Shown: positions 19,627-23,384 of the stretch, in pieces
Layout: every line of letters begins with the position of its first letter
Numbering within the stretch: the first letter of the stretch is position 1
Assembly: GCA_946479335.1 (NCBI GenBank)
Contig: CAMLFP010000042.1
Span: forward strand, 1 to 23,384
DNA: 23,384 nucleotides
From: an uncultured Archangium sp.
GTDB taxonomy: Bacteria > Myxococcota > Myxococcia > Myxococcales > Myxococcaceae
Direction of reading: 5' to 3'
The notes under the pieces: model-generated
Told to the model about the DNA's origin: nothing
Seen by the model: the letters and a program-made list of their open reading frames with translations, nothing else
Databases searched by the model: none
Made by a program: the position numbers and the translations under genes

Positions 19627-22566
19627 ATGAAACGCGCCGCCGCCATCGCTGCTCTCGCCCTCGTCGGCGTGGCCGCGTTCGTGCTGTGGCCTCGGGGTGA
19701 GCCGCCCGTCGTCACGCCCGAGGAGCCCGCGCCGCAGTTCGCAGCGGTCGATGTGCGCGCGACGGGGACGCAGGGGCTGACGCTGACCGGCGTGGTGCGC
19801 GACCCGGGGGGCACGCCGGTCGCCGGTGCGCAGGTGTTCCTCTCAGCGTCGGCGCAGTCGAGCCTGAGCGGCCTGCGCTGCGGCGTGTGCAACGAGTTGC
19901 TCCTGTCGTGCCACGCCGATGAGAGCGCGCGCACCATCGCCGGGCTGTTGGAGAAGAAGAGCGGCGAGCAGCAGGCCGCGCTGAGCACCACCAGCGACGC
20001 CGACGGCAAGTTCCGCTTCGAGCAGCTGGCGGGCACCAGCTTCACGGTGTGGGGTCGCGCGCCGGGCTTCGGTGATGGCGTGAAGGAGCGCGCCGCGCCG
20101 GGAGATCCGGTGGAGCTGATCCTCCCGGCGGTGAGATCGCTGCACGGGCTGGTGCGCGACGAGGCGGGGCAGCCGGTGCCGTCGGCGACCATTCGAGTGA
20201 CCTCTCGCCGTCTGCCGCGCGTGCTGGAGACGCTGAGCGACGCCGAGGGGCACTTCTCGTTCTCGGAGCTCGGCGAGGGCCCGTTCGCGGTGTCGGCGGT
20301 GGCGAATGGAAAGCTCCCGGCGCTGGCGCGGGACGTGGAGGCGGGCGGCGAGCCGGTGACGCTGATGCTCAAGAAGGCGCGCACGCTCGAGGTGCGCACG
20401 GTGTTCGAGGGCAAGCCGGTGGAGGCGGTGGTGGCGATCTCCGGCGATCACCTCACGCGGCAGTTGGTGGCGAAGAACGGGCTGCTCAGCGTGAACGCGC
20501 TGTACCCGGGCGAGCTGACGCTGGTGGCGAGCGCGAGAGAGCTCGCCTCGGTGCCGACGACCATCGCGCTGTCGAAGGACCTCACCCAGGTGACGCTGAC
20601 GCTGGAGCGCGGCGGCACCATCGCGGTGACGGTGCTGGACGAGGCCGATCAACCGGTCGAGAAGCCGCAGCTCGAGCTGCGCACGCGCGCGCAGGAGCTG
20701 ATCACGAAGAAGCAGGCCGGCACCGGCGAGCTGGTGGTGCTGGGCCCGCTGGCGGTGGGCGAGTACCAGCTCTTCGTCTCCGCGACGGGCTACGCGCCGC
20801 AGTTCGTGCCGGTGAAGATCGTGCCCGGCGAGACGCCCATCGAGGTGACGCTGTCGCGCGGCACGCTGATCTCCGGGCAGGTGATCGACGAGTACGGGCG
20901 CGCGGCGAACGGCGTCGCCATCCTCATCAGCCCGACGGGAGACTCGGTGGTGTCAGACGCGGAGGGCCGCTTCACCGCGCCGGTGCCCTCGCCGGGGTTG
21001 TACGAGCTGCACGCGCACCACAGCGACTGGGGCGGTGGCGACGTGAAGGTGCAGGCGCCGAAGGAGGGCGTCACGCTGCAACTGGAGCCGCGCGCGGGCG
21101 CGAAGATCACCGTCACCGCCGACGGGCGTCGCGTCGAGGGCGCGTCGGTCACCCTGTACCACTCGGCCGGCAACTTCCGCAGCGACCGGGTCTCCGGCGC
21201 CGATGGCGTGGTGTTGATGCGCGGGCTGCCGCCCGATTCGTACACGCTGGTCGCGATGCACCCCGACTTCCTCCCGTCGGAGCGCCAGCAGGTCGAGCTG
21301 CACGATGGCGATCAACTCGCGCTCTCGGCGGAGCTCAAGCGCGGTGGGACGCTCGAGGGCCAGGTGGTCGACACCCAGGGCGCTCCGGTGGAGGGCGTCT
21401 CGGTGTCGGTCGCGCCGCGCGGCGCGGACCCGTGCACCACCGACGCCGACGGGAAGTTCGCGATCTCCCCGCTGCGCCCGGGCACCGCGTACTCGCTGCG
21501 CGTCACCTCGAAGCAGGTCGAGCAGCTCGAGCGCACCATCGCGTGGGCCGACAAGGAGCCGGTGAAGATCATCGTGAAGCGGCACCCGGTCTTCCGCGGG
21601 CGCGTGCTGGGGGCGGGCGCGCCGCTCAAGAGCTTCCGCGTCGATGATCACGAGGTGACCAGCGCCGATGGCACCTTCGAGCTGCCGCTCCCGGTCACCG
21701 CCGATCGCGTCGCCGTGGCCATCGAGGCGCCCGGGTTCGAGCCGATGATGGCCGATCGCCCGAACACGCCTGACCTCGGCGACTTCGATCTCGATCGCGC
21801 GCCGCAGATCACCGGCGTGGTGAAAGACGAGAAGGGCGCGGCGATCTCCGACGCGGTGGTGACCTGTGACACCTGCGAGCAATCGGTGCTGACCGGCGCC
21901 GACGGGAAGTTCTCGCTGGGGAAACCGCCATACACGCGCGAGTTCGTAGTGGTCGCGAAGAAGGGCCGCCGCGGCGCCACACGCACCGTGAACGGCGACG
22001 CGATGGAGTCGCTGGAGCTGGTGCTCAAGCCGGGCGTGAAGGTGTCGGGCGTCGCGTACCTCCCCAACGGCCAGCCCGCCGCGGGGCTGGAGATCGCCGG
22101 CATCAACACCGATCGCGGAGAGACGGTCAGCGTGGTGACCAACGGTGACGGCACGTACTCGCTCGAGGTCTCTCCCGGCGTCTACCGCTTCATGCTGACG
22201 CTGCCGCCGACGGTGAGTGAAGACCCGCCGGCGCTGATCGCGGCGATCGGTGGCACGGAGCAGCGGCTCGACTTCGGCCCCGTGCCCGGGCTTGCGACGC
22301 TCAACGTGCTGGTGCCGCCTGAGCCCGGCTACGCGCTGTGGTTGGTGCGCGGAGATCTCCCCGCCGTCGCCAACCCGCCGATGGAGCTGCTCCACGCGCA
22401 GTGGGCGCAGCTCCTCTACCAACCGCTGGTGGAGCACGTGACGCTCGGCGGCCTGACGCCGGGTCGCTACACGCTGGTGTGGGCCAGCTTCCACGCGACC
22501 ATGCCGAACGGGCCGAAGGTGGTGCCCATCGACGTGCCCGCGCAGGGTGAAGTGTCGCTGTTCTAG
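19627..22566 (+). CDS. Membrane-anchored protein of serial carboxypeptidase-regulatory-like modules
   Basis: This 979-aa protein starts with an uncleaved-looking signal anchor (about residues 4-21, ALALVGVAAFVLW) followed by a Pro-rich linker, so the bulk is outside the cytoplasm. The rest is a chain of beta-sandwich modules of the CarboxypepD_reg/Cna-B type. Module starts carrying G-x-V-x-D-x-x-G-x-P-V are seen near 54, 173, 334, 416, 577, 729 and 808, with others degenerate. The DADGKF-type turn recurs at about 124, 205, 443, 606, 758 and 840. Module 1 carries a 40-residue insertion with C85-x2-C88-x6-C95, and module near 747 has C747-x2-C750. Such proteins often act in adhesion or envelope architecture; this one's function is unknown. 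A paralog follows directly. ATG at 19627 lacks a Shine-Dalgarno sequence. Confidence 0.85.
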   Translation: MKRAAAIAALALVGVAAFVLWPRGEPPVVTPEEPAPQFAAVDVRATGTQGLTLTGVVRDPGGTPVAGAQVFLSASAQSSLSGLRCGVCNELLLSCHADESARTIAGLLEKKSGEQQAALSTTSDADGKFRFEQLAGTSFTVWGRAPGFGDGVKERAAPGDPVELILPAVRSLHGLVRDEAGQPVPSATIRVTSRRLPRVLETLSDAEGHFSFSELGEGPFAVSAVANGKLPALARDVEAGGEPVTLMLKKARTLEVRTVFEGKPVEAVVAISGDHLTRQLVAKNGLLSVNALYPGELTLVASARELASVPTTIALSKDLTQVTLTLERGGTIAVTVLDEADQPVEKPQLELRTRAQELITKKQAGTGELVVLGPLAVGEYQLFVSATGYAPQFVPVKIVPGETPIEVTLSRGTLISGQVIDEYGRAANGVAILISPTGDSVVSDAEGRFTAPVPSPGLYELHAHHSDWGGGDVKVQAPKEGVTLQLEPRAGAKITVTADGRRVEGASVTLYHSAGNFRSDRVSGADGVVLMRGLPPDSYTLVAMHPDFLPSERQQVELHDGDQLALSAELKRGGTLEGQVVDTQGAPVEGVSVSVAPRGADPCTTDADGKFAISPLRPGTAYSLRVTSKQVEQLERTIAWADKEPVKIIVKRHPVFRGRVLGAGAPLKSFRVDDHEVTSADGTFELPLPVTADRVAVAIEAPGFEPMMADRPNTPDLGDFDLDRAPQITGVVKDEKGAAISDAVVTCDTCEQSVLTGADGKFSLGKPPYTREFVVVAKKGRRGATRTVNGDAMESLELVLKPGVKVSGVAYLPNGQPAAGLEIAGINTDRGETVSVVTNGDGTYSLEVSPGVYRFMLTLPPTVSEDPPALIAAIGGTEQRLDFGPVPGLATLNVLVPPEPGYALWLVRGDLPAVANPPMELLHAQWAQLLYQPLVEHVTLGGLTPGRYTLVWASFHATMPNGPKVVPIDVPAQGEVSLF

Positions 22567-22570
22567 GAGG
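22565..22570 (+). promoter_or_regulatory. Shine-Dalgarno sequence fixing the start of the last gene
   Basis: AGGAGG overlaps the TAG stop of the upstream gene and ends 6 nt before GTG at 22577. It is the strongest ribosome binding site in the window and fixes the downstream start; it also implies a shared mRNA with the preceding gene. Confidence 0.85.
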
Positions 22571-22576
22571 CGCTGC

Positions 22577-23384
22577 GTGCGCGTCTGGCTGTCGGGCATC
22601 GCGGTGCTGGTGATCGCCGCGGCGCTGGCGTGGTGGCTCCGCGCGCCATCGCTCCCGCCGCCACGCGAGGAGGCGCGCTGGCCTGCCGGGTTCGGTGCAC
22701 CACCGATGGAGCCGTCATCGGGTGACGCCGCGCGCCGCCGCGTCGCCGGGCGGGTGGTCGATGAGCTCGGCGCGCCGATCTCCACCGCCACCGTGCGGCT
22801 CTACGCGCACGCCTTCGCCGTCGAGAGCGCGACCTGCGCTGAGTGCGGCGAGCGGGCGCGGAGCTGCCGGTTCCCCACGACCGCGCAGCACCTCGCGGAG
22901 GCGATGCGGAGTGGGGCGCTGACGGCGCCGCCGATCATCAGCGAGCAACCGGTGAACTCCGACGGCACGTTCGTCTTCGAGCAGGTGCCTCCGGGCGCGG
23001 TGGTGTGGGCGGGCGACGACGCGCGGGAGGGCGCCCTGCGTGACGCGGACGACGCCGAGCTGCGCATCGTGCTGCGGCCGATCCCCGAGTTCGTGGTGAC
23101 GCTGGTGGGCGACGCGGAGCAGCCGCGCAGCGATGGGTGGCTCACCGTGTTCGAGCCGGTGCTGGGCGTGCAGCGGCGGCTGGCGGCCGACGGCGAGGGC
23201 CGCGTGCGGGTGCGCACCGCCGACCCGCTGGTGTGGGTGTACGCGGAGGCGCCGGGCGCGCTCCCGCGGGGGCAGTCGCTGCCGCAAGATCTCACGCTCT
23301 GGCTCGAGGCCCCGCGCACGCTGATCGTCAAGACGTTGCGCGACGGCGCAGCCATCGACGCCGACGTCGAGCTGGAGCTCCTCG
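22577..23384 (+). CDS. Membrane-anchored carboxypeptidase-regulatory-like protein, paralog of the upstream gene (3' truncated)
   Basis: The frame is open from GTG 22577 to the window end (269 codons visible). The N-terminus is a signal anchor (about residues 3-21, GIAVLVIAAALAWW) followed by a Pro-rich linker, as in the preceding gene. A first module starts at RVAGRVVDELGAPISTATV (about 55-73) and carries an insertion with C87-x2-C90-x6-C97, the same spacing as in the upstream protein. It ends in NSDGTFVFEQVPPG. Later beta-rich segments are more divergent. It begins 10 bp after the upstream stop with a perfect AGGAGG, so the two are co-transcribed and probably arose by duplication. Total length and any additional domains are unknown. 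Confidence 0.82.
   Translation, partial: MRVWLSGIAVLVIAAALAWWLRAPSLPPPREEARWPAGFGAPPMEPSSGDAARRRVAGRVVDELGAPISTATVRLYAHAFAVESATCAECGERARSCRFPTTAQHLAEAMRSGALTAPPIISEQPVNSDGTFVFEQVPPGAVVWAGDDAREGALRDADDAELRIVLRPIPEFVVTLVGDAEQPRSDGWLTVFEPVLGVQRRLAADGEGRVRVRTADPLVWVYAEAPGALPRGQSLPQDLTLWLEAPRTLIVKTLRDGAAIDADVELELL

Noticed and set aside
19879..19914. Heme c attachment site in the modular protein
   Set aside because: The motif is CxxCN, and CH occurs only at the third Cys; CxxCH is not present.
20953..22791. 612-codon minus-strand open frame opposite the modular protein
   Set aside because: Antisense shadow; the plus strand shows repeated module motifs, the minus strand none.
1..23384. CRISPR array, insertion sequence, prophage or integrase
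   Set aside because: No direct-repeat array, transposase or recombinase motifs or terminal inverted repeats were seen. The tRNA gene has no adjacent integrase or repeated 3' end.

Overview
This GC-rich, gene-dense window looks like chromosomal DNA of a myxobacterium or close relative (Myxococcota). Support for this: a lipoprotein with myxococcal-type Cys-rich disulfide repeats followed by FG-GAP/VCBS repeats, a PP2C phosphatase fused to a cyclic-nucleotide-binding domain beside an FHA protein, a PilZ protein, large membrane-anchored proteins made of carboxypeptidase-regulatory-like modules, and many GTG starts. No species can be named from the sequence alone.

Layout. Positions 1-171 are the end of sucD (succinyl-CoA synthetase alpha), closed by a hairpin terminator. 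Positions 225-3642 form a self-contained three-gene unit with its own promoter and operator-like dyad: a 641-aa protein with two tandem TauD/TfdA-type 2-oxoglutarate oxygenase domains, a radical SAM enzyme, and a small nucleotidyltransferase-fold protein, all coupled by 4- and 8-bp overlaps. Facing it is a two-gene operon (3632-5634, minus): agmatinase/arginase-family hydrolase and a PIG3-type quinone oxidoreductase. A 34-bp divergent gap leads to pepP. Next come accD-folC (coupled), grpE and an HtrA/DegQ periplasmic protease. Positions 11118-12178 hold a secreted protein of unknown function and a divergent PilZ protein, with an inverted repeat between them. A bidirectional terminator separates PilZ from a minus-strand glutamate dehydrogenase that carries an unusual insertion and lies downstream of twin 16-bp palindromes. 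Upstream lies tRNA-Thr(CGT) with its own promoter and terminator. Positions 14175-15497 encode the Cys-rich/FG-GAP lipoprotein, start-to-start with yacG. The right third, all on the plus strand, runs: yacG, a membrane-anchored unknown, an FHA protein, the PP2C-cNMP fusion, a FadL-like outer-membrane protein, and two paralogous membrane-anchored modular proteins, the second cut by the window edge.

How the genes work together. The central block is housekeeping (TCA cycle, fatty acid and folate synthesis, chaperone/protease quality control, glutamate metabolism, tRNA). The right end combines phospho-signalling (FHA plus PP2C) with cell-envelope proteins. The least explained parts are the oxygenase/radical SAM/nucleotidyltransferase operon and the paralog pair sharing a CxxCx6C insert. 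In the oxygenase, the first half appears to have lost an iron ligand, and the linker between its halves is encoded by a palindromic genomic repeat. Several starts show a -10-like hexamer ending 6-9 nt before the initiation codon and no Shine-Dalgarno sequence, which suggests leaderless mRNAs are common here.
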